Part shown: positions 51,210 to 61,226 of the stretch, piece by piece
How positions within the stretch are numbered: the stretch's first letter is position 1
Layout of the letters: every line of letters starts with the position of its first letter
NCBI GenBank assembly: GCA_020099315.1
Contig: CP083650.1
Location: 1,612,001-1,676,000 of the forward strand
DNA length: 64,000 bases
Direction: 5' to 3'
Source of the DNA: Citrobacter europaeus
GTDB taxonomy: Bacteria > Pseudomonadota > Gammaproteobacteria > Enterobacterales > Enterobacteriaceae
Made by a program: the position numbers and the translations under genes
The notes under the pieces: model-generated
The model's database searches: none
The model's input: the letters and a program-made list of their open reading frames with translations, nothing else
Told to the model about the DNA's origin: nothing

Positions 51210-51989
51210 ATGCGGGACCGCAATTTTGATGACATTGCAGAGAAGTTTTCCCGTAACATTTACGGCACCACCAAAGGTCAGCTTCGTCAGACGATCCTCT
51301 GGCAGGATTTGGACAAACTTCTTGCCGGCTACGCGGGTCAAACATTGCGTGTGCTTGATGCGGGTGGCGGAGAAGGGCAGACAGCTATTCTGATGGCGCA
51401 GCGGGGCCATCACGTTACCTTGTGCGATCTTTCTGCTGAGATGGTGGCGCGAGCGCAACGGGCGGCAGAAGAGCAAGGTGTGAGCGACAACATGCATTTT
51501 ATACATTGTGCCGCTCAGGACATCCCACAGCATTTGGATTCTCAGGTTGATCTGATATTGTTTCATGCTGTGCTGGAATGGGTGGCCGACCCGCAAGCCG
51601 TCTTAAAAACACTGTGGTCGATGTTACGCCCGGGCGGTGCTTTATCGCTGATGTTCTACAATGCAAACGGTCTGTTGATGCGTAATGTGTTGGTCGGTAA
51701 TTTCGGCTATGTACAGCAGGGAATGTATAAAAAGAAACGGCGCACGTTGTCTCCCGATTTTCCGCGCGACCCTCAGCAGGTCTATGGCTGGCTGGAGGAG
51801 ATTGGCTGGGAGATAACCGGTAAAACGGGCGTGAGGGTGTTTCATGATTATCTGCGTGATAAACAAAAACAGCATGACTGTTTTGACGCTTTAACAGAAA
51901 TAGAAACGCGCTATTGTCGCCAGGAGCCGTTTATCAGCCTTGGACGTTATATTCATGTCACCGCGCGCAAACCGCAGATGCAAGGATAA
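51210..51989 (+). CDS. cmoM: tRNA 5-carboxymethoxyuridine methyltransferase
   Basis: A SAM-dependent class I methyltransferase (259 residues) that methylates cmo5U34 to mcmo5U34 in some tRNAs (formerly smtA). The SAM motif VLDAGGGEGQTAI lies near 50-62. I choose ATG 51210 (MRDRNFDDIAEKF) with GGAG eight bases upstream. A GTG four codons earlier at 51198 is possible but places the ribosome site inside the gene. It lies three bases before mukF, as in the E. coli smtA-mukFEB operon. Confidence 0.96.
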   Translation: MRDRNFDDIAEKFSRNIYGTTKGQLRQTILWQDLDKLLAGYAGQTLRVLDAGGGEGQTAILMAQRGHHVTLCDLSAEMVARAQRAAEEQGVSDNMHFIHCAAQDIPQHLDSQVDLILFHAVLEWVADPQAVLKTLWSMLRPGGALSLMFYNANGLLMRNVLVGNFGYVQQGMYKKKRRTLSPDFPRDPQQVYGWLEEIGWEITGKTGVRVFHDYLRDKQKQHDCFDALTEIETRYCRQEPFISLGRYIHVTARKPQMQG

Positions 51990-51992
51990 TTT

Positions 51993-53315
51993 ATGAGTGA
52001 ATTTTCCCAGACAGTCCCCGAACTGGTTGCCTGGGCCAGAAAAAATGACTTCTCCATCTCTCTGCCGGTAGACAGACTTTCGTTCCTGCTGGCGGTTGCC
52101 ACACTAAACGGTGAGCGACTCGACGGCGAGATGAGTGAAGGTGAACTGGTGGATGCGTTCCGCCATGTGAGTGATGCGTTTGAGCAAACCAGCGAAACCA
52201 TCGGCGTACGCGCCAACAACGCGATCAACGATATGGTGCGTCAACGTCTGCTGAACCGCTTTACCAGCGAGCAGGCGGAAGGCAACGCCATTTACCGTTT
52301 AACGCCATTGGGAATTGGCATCACGGATTACTATATTCGTCAGCGTGAATTCTCTACGCTGCGTCTTTCGATGCAGTTGTCGATTGTTGCAGGTGAACTG
52401 AAACGCGCGGCGGATGCGGCAGCGGAAGGCGGCGATGAGTTCCACTGGCATCGCAACGTCTATGCGCCATTGAAATACTCAGTGGCGGAGATTTTCGACA
52501 GTATTGATCTGACCCAGCGCATCATGGATGAACAGCAGCAGCAGGTAAAAGACGATATTGCGCAACTGCTGAATAAAGACTGGCGGGCGGCTATTTCCAG
52601 CTGTGAACTGCTGCTTTCTGAAACGTCTGGTACGCTGCGTGAACTGCAGGATACGCTGGAAGCGGCGGGGGATAAGCTGCAGGCTAACCTGTTACGCATC
52701 CAGGACGCTACGATGACACATGACGATTTACATTTCGTCGATCGGCTGGTATTTGACTTACAAAGCAAGCTTGACCGTATTATCAGTTGGGGTCAGCAGT
52801 CTATTGATTTGTGGATCGGCTACGATCGTCACGTGCATAAGTTTATCCGTACCGCGATCGATATGGATAAAAACCGTGTCTTTGCCCAGCGTCTGCGTCA
52901 GTCCGTGCAGACCTATTTTGACGAACCGTGGGCGCTGACCTATGCCAACGCCGATCGTCTGCTGGATATGCGTGACGAGGAGATGGTGCTGCGTGACGAA
53001 GAGGTCACCGGTGAGCTTCCGGCAGATCTGGAATATGAAGAATTTAACGAGATCCGTGAACAACTGGCGGCGATCATCGAAGAACAGTTGGCTATCTACA
53101 AATCCAGACAAACACCACTGGATCTCGGTTTAGTAGTGCGCGAGTATCTGGCGCAATACCCACGTGCGCGTCATTTCGACGTCGCGCGTATTGTTATCGA
53201 TCAGGCGGTACGCCTTGGCGTAGCGCAAGCAGATTTCACCGGACTGCCAGCCAAATGGCAGCCGATTAATGATTACGGAGCCAAGGTACAGGCGCATGTC
53301 ATTGACAAATATTGA
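51993..53315 (+). CDS. mukF: chromosome partition protein MukF (kleisin)
   Basis: The 440-residue kleisin of the MukBEF condensin. N-terminal winged-helix dimerisation domain (about 1-115), helical middle region with a coiled coil (about 120-330), and C-terminal winged helix that binds the MukB head (about 355-440). The sequence is nearly that of E. coli. It overlaps mukE by 20 bases. Confidence 0.99.
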   Translation: MSEFSQTVPELVAWARKNDFSISLPVDRLSFLLAVATLNGERLDGEMSEGELVDAFRHVSDAFEQTSETIGVRANNAINDMVRQRLLNRFTSEQAEGNAIYRLTPLGIGITDYYIRQREFSTLRLSMQLSIVAGELKRAADAAAEGGDEFHWHRNVYAPLKYSVAEIFDSIDLTQRIMDEQQQQVKDDIAQLLNKDWRAAISSCELLLSETSGTLRELQDTLEAAGDKLQANLLRIQDATMTHDDLHFVDRLVFDLQSKLDRIISWGQQSIDLWIGYDRHVHKFIRTAIDMDKNRVFAQRLRQSVQTYFDEPWALTYANADRLLDMRDEEMVLRDEEVTGELPADLEYEEFNEIREQLAAIIEEQLAIYKSRQTPLDLGLVVREYLAQYPRARHFDVARIVIDQAVRLGVAQADFTGLPAKWQPINDYGAKVQAHVIDKY

Positions 53316-54000
53316 ACAAGTGATGCCGGTAAAGCTGGCGCAGGCGCTGGCGAATCCGTTATTTCCGGCGCTGGATAGCGCCTTACGTTCGGGCCGTCAT
53401 ATCGGTCTGGATGAACTGGATAATCATGCCTTCCTGATGGATTTTCAGGAATATTTTGAAGAGTTTTACAGCCGCTATAACGTGGAATTGATCCGTGCGC
53501 CGGAAGGGTTCTTCTACCTTCGCCCGCGTTCAACGACGCTCATTCCCCGTTCGGTCCTGTCTGAACTGGACATGATGGTCGGTAAAATTCTTTGCTATCT
53601 CTATCTCAGCCCGGAACGTCTGGCGAACGAAGGGATTTTTACTCAGCAAGAGCTGTATGACGAACTGCTAACGCTGGCTGATGAAGCGAAGCTGCTGAAG
53701 CTGGTGAACAACCGTTCAACCGGTTCAGACGTTGACCGTCAGAAGCTCCAGGAAAAGGTTCGTTCTTCGTTAAACCGCCTGCGCCGTTTAGGCATGGTGT
53801 GGTTTATGGGCCACGACAGCAGCAAATTCCGGATTACGGAATCCGTCTTCCGCTTTGGCGCGGACGTGCGCAGCGGTGACGATCCGCGCGAAGCGCAGCG
53901 TCGCTTAATTCGTGATGGCGAAGCGATGCCGGTCGAGAACCGCCTGCAGCTCAACGATGAGCCTGAAGAGAATCAGCCGGACAGTGGAGAAGAAGAATAA
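53296..54000 (+). CDS. mukE: chromosome partition protein MukE
   Basis: The 234-residue winged-helix accessory subunit that binds MukF and modulates the MukB ATPase. ATG 53296 (MSLTNIEQVMPVKLAQ) matches the E. coli start and lies inside the mukF 3' end; the frame is open nine codons upstream. The acidic tail ENQPDSGEEE is conserved. Its stop overlaps the mukB start by one base (TAATG). Confidence 0.98.
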   Translation: MSLTNIEQVMPVKLAQALANPLFPALDSALRSGRHIGLDELDNHAFLMDFQEYFEEFYSRYNVELIRAPEGFFYLRPRSTTLIPRSVLSELDMMVGKILCYLYLSPERLANEGIFTQQELYDELLTLADEAKLLKLVNNRSTGSDVDRQKLQEKVRSSLNRLRRLGMVWFMGHDSSKFRITESVFRFGADVRSGDDPREAQRRLIRDGEAMPVENRLQLNDEPEENQPDSGEEE

Positions 54001-57000
54001 TGATTGAACGCGGTAAATTTCGCTCACTTACGCTGATTAACTGGAATGGTTTTTTTGCCCGTACGTTCGACCTTGACGAACTGGTTACCACGCTGTCCGG
54101 TGGTAACGGTGCGGGTAAATCCACCACCATGGCGGCATTTGTTACGGCACTCATCCCGGACTTAACGCTGCTGCATTTCCGTAACACCACCGAAGCCGGG
54201 GCAACCAGCGGTTCACGTGATAAGGGCCTGCACGGTAAGCTGAAGGCGGGTGTCTGTTACTCAATGCTCGATGTCCTCAACTCGCGCCATCAGCGCGTGG
54301 TCGTGGGTGTGCGTCTGCAACAGGTTGCCGGTCGCGATCGCAAAGTGGATATCAAACCGTTTGCCATTCAGGGACTGCCGATGTCGGTGCAGCCAACCCA
54401 ATTGGTGACAGAAACGCTGAATGAACGCCAGGCGCGCGTGCTGTCCCTCTCTGAGCTGAAAGAGAAGCTTGATGAGATGGAAGGCGTGCAGTTTAAGCAG
54501 TTCAACTCAATAACTGATTATCACTCGCTGATGTTCGATCTGGGCATCATTGCCCGCCGCCTGCGCTCCGCGTCTGACCGTAGTAAATTCTATCGTCTGA
54601 TTGAAGCCTCGCTGTACGGCGGGATCTCCAGCGCCATTACCCGTTCACTGCGTGACTACCTGCTACCAGAAAATAGCGGCGTACGTAAAGCGTTCCAGGA
54701 TATGGAAGCCGCGCTGCGTGAAAACCGTATGACGCTGGAAGCGATTCGTGTAACCCAGTCTGACCGCGACCTGTTTAAGCATTTGATCAGCGAAGCGACC
54801 AACTATGTGGCCGCGGATTATATGCGCCACGCCAACGAACGTCGTATTCATCTCGATAAAGCGCTGGAATACCGTCGTGAGCTGCATACTTCACGCAAAC
54901 AGCTGGCGGCAGAGCAGTATAAGCACGTGGATATGGCGCGCGAGCTGGGTGAGCACAACGGGGCGGAAGGCGATCTGGAAGCGGATTACCAGGCCGCGAG
55001 CGATCACCTTAATCTGGTGCAAACCGCGCTGCGTCAGCAGGAAAAAATTGAACGCTATGAAGCGGATCTTGAAGAACTGCAGATCCGGCTTGAAGAACAA
55101 AATGAGGTGGTTGCGGAAGCCGTTGACCGCCAGGATGAAAACGAAGCCCGCGCAGAAGCCGCTGAACTGGAAGTGGATGAGCTGAAAAGCCAGCTTGCTG
55201 ATTACCAGCAGGCGCTGGACGTCCAGCAAACGCGAGCCATCCAGTATACTCAGGCGATCCAGGCGCTGAACCGGGCGAAAGAGCTTTGCCACTTACCGGA
55301 TCTGACCGCCGACAGCGCTGCCGAATGGCTGGAAACTTTCCAGGCCAAAGAGCAGGAAGCTACTGAAAAACTGCTGACGCTGGAACAAAAAATGAGCGTG
55401 GCGCAAACCGCGCACAGTCAGTTCGAACAGGCTTATCAGCTGGTGGCGGCTATCAATGGCCCACTGGCGCGTGGTGAGGCCTGGAGTGTGGCGCGTGAAC
55501 TGCTACGGGAAGGTGTTGAACAGCGCCATCTGGCGGAACAGGTTCAGCCGTTGCGTATGCGACTCAGCGAGCTGGAGCAGCGTCTGCGCGAACAACAAGA
55601 CGCCGAGCGTCTACTGGCTGAATTCTGCAAACGTCAGGGTAAACAGTTCGATATCGATGAGCTGGAAGCCCTGCATCAGGAGCTGGAAGCGCGTATCGCC
55701 GCCTTGTCGGACAGCGTTTCTTCTGCCAGCGAACAGCGTATGACGTTGCGCCAGGAGCAGGAGCAACTTCAGTCTCGTATCCAGCATCTGATGAAACGCG
55801 CGCCTGTCTGGCTGGCCGCGCAAAATAGCCTGAACCAGCTTAGCGAGCAGTGCGGCGAAGAGTTTACCTCAAGCCAGGACGTAACCGAGTATCTGCAACA
55901 ACTGCTGGAGCGCGAGCGTGAAGCCATTGTTGAGCGTGATGAAGTCGGCGCGCGCAAAACTGCGGTTGATGAAGAGATTGAACGTTTAAGTCAGCCCGGT
56001 GGGGCGGAAGATCAGCGCCTGAACGCGCTCGCGGAACGCTTCGGCGGCGTGCTGCTGTCAGAAATCTATGACGACGTTAGCCTTGAAGATGCGCCGTACT
56101 TCTCAGCGCTGTATGGACCTTCGCGTCATGCTATCGTGGTGCCGGATCTGTCTCTGATTACCGAACAGCTTGAAGGGCTGACGGATTGCCCGGAAGATCT
56201 CTATTTCATTGAAGGGGATCCGCAGTCGTTTGATGACAGCGTGTTCAGCGTCGATGAGCTGGAAAAAGCGGTAGTGGTGAAAACCGCCGAGCGTCAGTGG
56301 CGTTATTCCCGCTTCCCGACGGTGCCGATTTTTGGTCGTGCAGCGCGCGAAAGCCGTATCGAAACCCTGCATGCCGAGCGTGAAGGGCTGTCTGAACGTT
56401 TCGCCACGCTCTCCTTTGACGTCCAGAAAACCCAGCGTCTGCATCAGGCGTTTAGTCGCTTTATTGGCAGCCATCTGTCGGTGGCGTTTGAAGACGATCC
56501 TGAAGCGGAAATTCGCCAACTGAATGGCCGTCGCGTTGAACTGGAACGTGCGCTAACCAATCATGAAAATGATAACCAGCAAAGCCGTATGCAGTTTGAA
56601 CAGGCGAAAGAGGGAGTATCAGCGCTTAACCGCCTGCTGCCGCGTTTGAATCTGCTGGCGGATGACACGCTGGCCGATCGCGTGGACGAAATTCGCGAGC
56701 GTCTGGATGAAGCCCAGGAAGCGGCGCGTTTTGTGCAGCAGCACGGCAATCAGTTAGCCAAACTGGAACCTATCGTTTCTGTTCTGCAAAATGACCCTGA
56801 GCAGTTTGAACAGCTGAAGGAAGACTACGCGTATTCCCAGCAAATGCAGCGCGATGCGCGTCAGCAGGCTTTTGCCCTGACCGAAGTGGTGCAGCGTCGG
56901 GCGCATTTCAGCTATTCCGACTCTGCCGAAATGCTTAGCGGCAACAGCGATCTGAACGAAAAACTGCGTGAGCGCCTGGAACAGGCGGAAGCGGAACGTA

Positions 57001-58460
57001 CTCGCGCCCGTGAAGCGCTACGCAGCCACGCCGCACAGTTAAGCCAGTACAACCAGGTCATGGCGTCGCTGAAAAGCTCCTATGACACCAAAAAAGAGCT
57101 GCTTAACGATTTACAACGTGAACTGCAGGATATCGGTGTTCGTGCGGACAGTGGTGCCGAAGAGCGCGCGCGTATTCGTCGTGATGAACTACATGCGCAG
57201 CTCAGCAATAACCGTGCACGCCGTAACCAACTGGAAAAAGCTCTGACCTTCTGCGAAGCGGAGATGGACAACCTGACCCGCAGGCTGCGCAAGCTGGAAC
57301 GTGATTATTTTGAGATGCGCGAGCAGGTGGTTACCGCAAAAGCTGGATGGTGTGCGGTGATGCGGATGGTGAAAGATAACGGCGTTGAACGCCGCCTGCA
57401 CCGTCGTGAGCTGGCGTACCTTTCCGGTGATGAACTGCGTTCGATGTCGGATAAGGCGCTCGGTGCGCTGCGTCTGGCGGTTGCGGATAACGAACACCTG
57501 CGCGATGTGCTGCGCATGTCTGAAGATCCAAAACGCCCAGAGCGTAAAATTCAGTTCTTTGTCGCGGTTTACCAGCATCTGCGTGAACGTATTCGCCAGG
57601 ATATTATCCGTACCGACGATCCGGTTGAAGCCATCGAACAGATGGAGATTGAGCTGAGCCGTCTGACGGAAGAATTGACTTCCCGCGAACAGAAGCTGGC
57701 GATCAGCTCTCGCAGCGTGGCAAATATCATCCGTAAGACCATTCAGCGCGAACAGAACCGTATTCGCATGCTGAACCAGGGACTGCAAAGCGTGTCGTTT
57801 GGCCAGGTAAACAGCGTTCGTCTGAACGTCAACGTACGTGAGACGCATGCTACCTTGCTGGACGTACTTTCCGAACAGCATGAACAGCACCAGGATCTGT
57901 TTAACAGTAATCGCCTGACCTTCTCTGAAGCGCTGGCGAAGCTGTATCAGCGTCTGAATCCGCAAATTGATATGGGGCAACGTACGCCGCAAACCATTGG
58001 TGAAGAGCTGCTGGATTACCGTAACTATCTGGAAATGGAAGTTGAGGTTAACCGTGGCTCTGACGGCTGGCTGCGAGCTGAATCTGGCGCGCTGTCAACG
58101 GGTGAAGCGATCGGGACCGGGATGTCTATTCTGGTGATGGTTGTACAAAGCTGGGAAGACGAAGGGCGTAGATTACGCGGGAAAGATATTTCTCCTTGCC
58201 GTCTGCTGTTCCTTGATGAAGCTGCGCGACTCGATGCGCGCTCTATCGCGACCCTGTTTGAACTGTGCGAGCGTCTGCAAATGCAGCTGATTATCGCCGC
58301 GCCGGAAAACATCAGCCCAGAGAAAGGCACTACCTATAAACTGGTGCGTAAAGTCTTCCAGAACACCGAACACGTTCACGTGGTGGGTCTGCGCGGGTTT
58401 GCGCCTCAGTTACCTGAGCCGCTCCCTGGCACCGAAGATGCTTCCTCGCAGGCAAGCTAA
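54000..58460 (+). CDS. mukB: chromosome partition protein MukB (SMC-like ATPase)
   Basis: The 1486-residue SMC-like core of the MukBEF condensin, which compacts and segregates the chromosome. Walker A GGNGAGKST is at 34-42. Two long coiled-coil arms (about 280-650 and 870-1130) flank the hinge (about 665-785). The C-terminal head carries the LSTGEA signature near residue 1366 and Walker B RLLFLDEAARLDAR near 1400. Length is equal to E. coli MukB. Ends at a terminator. Confidence 0.99.
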   Translation: MIERGKFRSLTLINWNGFFARTFDLDELVTTLSGGNGAGKSTTMAAFVTALIPDLTLLHFRNTTEAGATSGSRDKGLHGKLKAGVCYSMLDVLNSRHQRVVVGVRLQQVAGRDRKVDIKPFAIQGLPMSVQPTQLVTETLNERQARVLSLSELKEKLDEMEGVQFKQFNSITDYHSLMFDLGIIARRLRSASDRSKFYRLIEASLYGGISSAITRSLRDYLLPENSGVRKAFQDMEAALRENRMTLEAIRVTQSDRDLFKHLISEATNYVAADYMRHANERRIHLDKALEYRRELHTSRKQLAAEQYKHVDMARELGEHNGAEGDLEADYQAASDHLNLVQTALRQQEKIERYEADLEELQIRLEEQNEVVAEAVDRQDENEARAEAAELEVDELKSQLADYQQALDVQQTRAIQYTQAIQALNRAKELCHLPDLTADSAAEWLETFQAKEQEATEKLLTLEQKMSVAQTAHSQFEQAYQLVAAINGPLARGEAWSVARELLREGVEQRHLAEQVQPLRMRLSELEQRLREQQDAERLLAEFCKRQGKQFDIDELEALHQELEARIAALSDSVSSASEQRMTLRQEQEQLQSRIQHLMKRAPVWLAAQNSLNQLSEQCGEEFTSSQDVTEYLQQLLEREREAIVERDEVGARKTAVDEEIERLSQPGGAEDQRLNALAERFGGVLLSEIYDDVSLEDAPYFSALYGPSRHAIVVPDLSLITEQLEGLTDCPEDLYFIEGDPQSFDDSVFSVDELEKAVVVKTAERQWRYSRFPTVPIFGRAARESRIETLHAEREGLSERFATLSFDVQKTQRLHQAFSRFIGSHLSVAFEDDPEAEIRQLNGRRVELERALTNHENDNQQSRMQFEQAKEGVSALNRLLPRLNLLADDTLADRVDEIRERLDEAQEAARFVQQHGNQLAKLEPIVSVLQNDPEQFEQLKEDYAYSQQMQRDARQQAFALTEVVQRRAHFSYSDSAEMLSGNSDLNEKLRERLEQAEAERTRAREALRSHAAQLSQYNQVMASLKSSYDTKKELLNDLQRELQDIGVRADSGAEERARIRRDELHAQLSNNRARRNQLEKALTFCEAEMDNLTRRLRKLERDYFEMREQVVTAKAGWCAVMRMVKDNGVERRLHRRELAYLSGDELRSMSDKALGALRLAVADNEHLRDVLRMSEDPKRPERKIQFFVAVYQHLRERIRQDIIRTDDPVEAIEQMEIELSRLTEELTSREQKLAISSRSVANIIRKTIQREQNRIRMLNQGLQSVSFGQVNSVRLNVNVRETHATLLDVLSEQHEQHQDLFNSNRLTFSEALAKLYQRLNPQIDMGQRTPQTIGEELLDYRNYLEMEVEVNRGSDGWLRAESGALSTGEAIGTGMSILVMVVQSWEDEGRRLRGKDISPCRLLFLDEAARLDARSIATLFELCERLQMQLIIAAPENISPEKGTTYKLVRKVFQNTEHVHVVGLRGFAPQLPEPLPGTEDASSQAS

Positions 58461-58463
58461 ACA

Positions 58464-58496
58464 AAAAGGCGGCTAAATGGCCGCCTTCTTTTTTTC
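58464..58496 (+). terminator. mukB terminator
   Basis: AAGGCGGC / GCCGCCTT stem with a six-base loop, followed by CTTTTTTTTCC. Confidence 0.95.
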
Positions 58497-58720
58497 CGAA
58501 AATTCTCAATACCTGGTGTAATTTCTTTAGACTTCTTTACATTAGGTTAGGCAAAAACTTTTTCATGTTTATATACTAAAGGTAAGCCTAACGCGTCACA
58601 GGCTTGCTCGTCATACTTCAGCTTGTATTGGCGTTTTACAGGTCCGACCCCGTTAAAATAAAAGGGGAATACACACGGCCTGGCTACTCAAAGTATGATA
58701 AAGAAAACAGGGGGCAAGGG

Positions 58721-60472
58721 ATGTTGCTTAATAAAATGTGTGGTCGTCGGCTGTCGGCAATCAGTTTGTGCCTGGCCGTAACATTCGCTCCACTGTTCAA
58801 TGCGCAGGCCGATGAGCCTGAAATGATCCCTGGCGATAGCTCAGCGACCGTCAGTGAACAGCCAACAGCGTTATCACAGCCGCAGGTTCAATCTTCCGCG
58901 ACGGCTATCATGGCGGGTATTCAACCGCTGCCTGAGGGTGTGTCAGTTGATAACGCCCGCGCTGAACTACAATCTCAACTTCCAGCGGGCTATACGCCGG
59001 TGTATATGAGCCAGTTGGAACTGCTGTATGCCGCACGCGAAATGAAACCGATGTGGGAAAATCGTGATGCGGTAAAAGCCTTTCAGCAACAGTTAGCCGA
59101 GGTGGCGATTGCCGGTTTTCAGCCGCAGTTTACTACCTGGGTCGCACTTCTGACTGATCCGGCAGTTACGGGCCAGGCGCGGGACATCGTCCTCTCTGAT
59201 GCGATGATGGGCTATCTGCACTTTATCGCCAACATCCCCGTCAAAGGTAATCGCTGGCTCTATAGTAATAAGCCCTATGCGCTGACGACCCCGCCAATTT
59301 CCGTGATCAATCAGTGGCAGGTGGCGCTGGATAATGGTCAACTGACTTCGTTTATTGCCAACCTGGCGCCTCAGCATCCACAGTATGCGGCAATGCATGA
59401 ATCGCTGCTCAAGCTGGTGGGCGATACGCGCCCCTGGCCGCAGTTAACCAGTACCGCAACGCTGCGCCCGGGAGAGTGGAGTAACGACATCCCTGCGCTG
59501 CGTGAAATTTTACGCCGCACCGGGATGCTGGAATCCGTTGTCAGTCCGGCTGCCAAAGAAGGTCGTAGCGCTTACGATCGTGAACTTGTTGACGCGGTAA
59601 AGCGTTTTCAGACGTGGCAGGGGCTTGGAGCCGATGGTGCGATTGGCCCTGCGACGCGTGACTGGCTGAACGTGACGCCGGCTCAGCGTGCGGGGGTGCT
59701 GGCATTAAATATTCAGCGCTTGCGCCTGCTGCCTGGTGAGTTGTCTACCGGTATCATGGTGAACATTCCTGCCTACTCGCTGGTTTATTATCAGAACGGC
59801 AATCAGGTGCTGGCCTCGCGCGTGATCGTCGGGCGTCCCGATCGTAAAACGCCAATGATGAGCAGCGCGCTGAATAACGTAGTCGTTAACCCGCCGTGGA
59901 ACGTGCCGCCAACGCTGGCCCGAAAAGATATCCTGCCTAAGGTCTGGAATGATCCGGGGTATCTTGAGCGTCACGGTTATACCGTGATGCGCGGCTGGAA
60001 CAGCAAAGAGACGATAGATCCGTGGCAGGTAGACTGGGCTACCATCACTGCCTCCAATCTGCCGTTCCGCTTCCAGCAGGCTCCGGGAGCGCGTAACTCG
60101 CTCGGACGCTATAAATTCAACATGCCGAGTTCGGACGCTATTTATCTGCACGACACGCCGAACCACAATCTGTTCCAGAAGGATACGCGGGCATTAAGCT
60201 CCGGCTGCGTGCGGGTGAATAAGGCCTCTGAGCTGGCAAATATGCTGCTACAGGATGCGGGCTGGAATGATACACGCATCTCGGATGCCCTGAAGCAAGG
60301 GGATACGCGGTACGTGAATATTCGCCAGAATATCCCGGTCAACCTCTACTATCTGACCGCATTTGTTGGCCCGGATGGTCGTACGCAGTATCGTACAGAT
60401 ATTTACAATTACGATCTGACAGCGCGATCCAGTGCACAAATTGTGTCAAAAGCCGAACAATTAATCAGATAA
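58721..60472 (+). CDS. ldtD: L,D-transpeptidase LdtD
   Basis: A periplasmic L,D-transpeptidase (583 residues) making meso-DAP to meso-DAP (3-3) crosslinks in peptidoglycan; in E. coli it is induced by Cpx and supports beta-lactam bypass. A signal peptide (about 1-30, ending FNAQA) is followed by the scaffold domain, a peptidoglycan-binding domain (AVKRFQTWQGLGADGAIGPATRDW) and the YkuD domain with YLHDTPNHNLF and catalytic SSGCVRVN. ATG 58721 (MLLNKMCGRRLSAIS) matches E. coli; the frame is open 39 codons upstream. The segment before the peptidoglycan-binding domain is about 30 residues shorter than in E. coli LdtD (615). Confidence 0.96.
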   Translation: MLLNKMCGRRLSAISLCLAVTFAPLFNAQADEPEMIPGDSSATVSEQPTALSQPQVQSSATAIMAGIQPLPEGVSVDNARAELQSQLPAGYTPVYMSQLELLYAAREMKPMWENRDAVKAFQQQLAEVAIAGFQPQFTTWVALLTDPAVTGQARDIVLSDAMMGYLHFIANIPVKGNRWLYSNKPYALTTPPISVINQWQVALDNGQLTSFIANLAPQHPQYAAMHESLLKLVGDTRPWPQLTSTATLRPGEWSNDIPALREILRRTGMLESVVSPAAKEGRSAYDRELVDAVKRFQTWQGLGADGAIGPATRDWLNVTPAQRAGVLALNIQRLRLLPGELSTGIMVNIPAYSLVYYQNGNQVLASRVIVGRPDRKTPMMSSALNNVVVNPPWNVPPTLARKDILPKVWNDPGYLERHGYTVMRGWNSKETIDPWQVDWATITASNLPFRFQQAPGARNSLGRYKFNMPSSDAIYLHDTPNHNLFQKDTRALSSGCVRVNKASELANMLLQDAGWNDTRISDALKQGDTRYVNIRQNIPVNLYYLTAFVGPDGRTQYRTDIYNYDLTARSSAQIVSKAEQLIR

Positions 60473-60649
60473 ATGAAGCAGTTCGAGGAAAATGATTGTC
60501 GTAAGTTATGTTGGAAACGGGGCGAAATGGCTGCAAGCCCCGTATTTCCTGGGGTTGGGAGCCTTGACGTGGACTACTTAGCCAGATAAGGTTTCCTGCG
60601 TGCGCTAGAGCATACATACGATAACATTGACCTTGTAGACCTTAATACC

Positions 60650-61198
60650 ATGGACAAATTTGACGCTAATCGCCGCAAACTGCTGGCGCTTGGTGGCATT
60701 GCCCTCGGCGCTGCCATCCTGCCTACGCCTGCGTTTGCCACACTCTCTACCCCACGTCCGCGTATATTGACTCTGAATAACCTGCATACCGGTGAGTCAA
60801 TAAAAGCAGAGTTTTTTGATGGCAGGGGCTATATTCAGGACGAATTAGCAAAACTTAACCACTTTTTCCGTGATTTTCGGGCCAATAAAGTGAAATCCAT
60901 TGACCCGGGACTGTTTGATCAACTCTTCCGTCTGCAGGGCCTGCTGGGCACGCGTAAACCCGTACAGCTTATCTCAGGCTATCGCTCTATCGATACCAAT
61001 AACGAACTCCGTGCGCGCAGCCGCGGTGTGGCAAAGAAAAGCTACCACACTAAAGGCCAGGCCATGGATTTCCATATCGAAGGCATCGCATTAAGCAATA
61101 TTCGCAAAGCTGCGTTATCTATGCGCGCAGGTGGTGTAGGATACTACCCCAGCAGTAACTTTGTGCATATCGACACCGGGCCTGCACGGCACTGGTGA
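60650..61198 (+). CDS. mepK: peptidoglycan DAP-DAP endopeptidase MepK
   Basis: A 182-residue periplasmic zinc endopeptidase (formerly ycbK) that cuts 3-3 crosslinks made by L,D-transpeptidases. A Tat-like signal, NRRKLLALGGIALG, is at residues 8-21. The M15 metal motif is seen as SYHTKGQAMDFHIEG and NFVHIDTG. It lies 177 bases after ldtD on the same strand, so the enzyme that makes 3-3 bonds and the one that cuts them are neighbours. Confidence 0.96.
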   Translation: MDKFDANRRKLLALGGIALGAAILPTPAFATLSTPRPRILTLNNLHTGESIKAEFFDGRGYIQDELAKLNHFFRDFRANKVKSIDPGLFDQLFRLQGLLGTRKPVQLISGYRSIDTNNELRARSRGVAKKSYHTKGQAMDFHIEGIALSNIRKAALSMRAGGVGYYPSSNFVHIDTGPARHW

Positions 61199-61226
61199 TC
61201 CATAAGCTTAATGAAACAGGAGCTGT

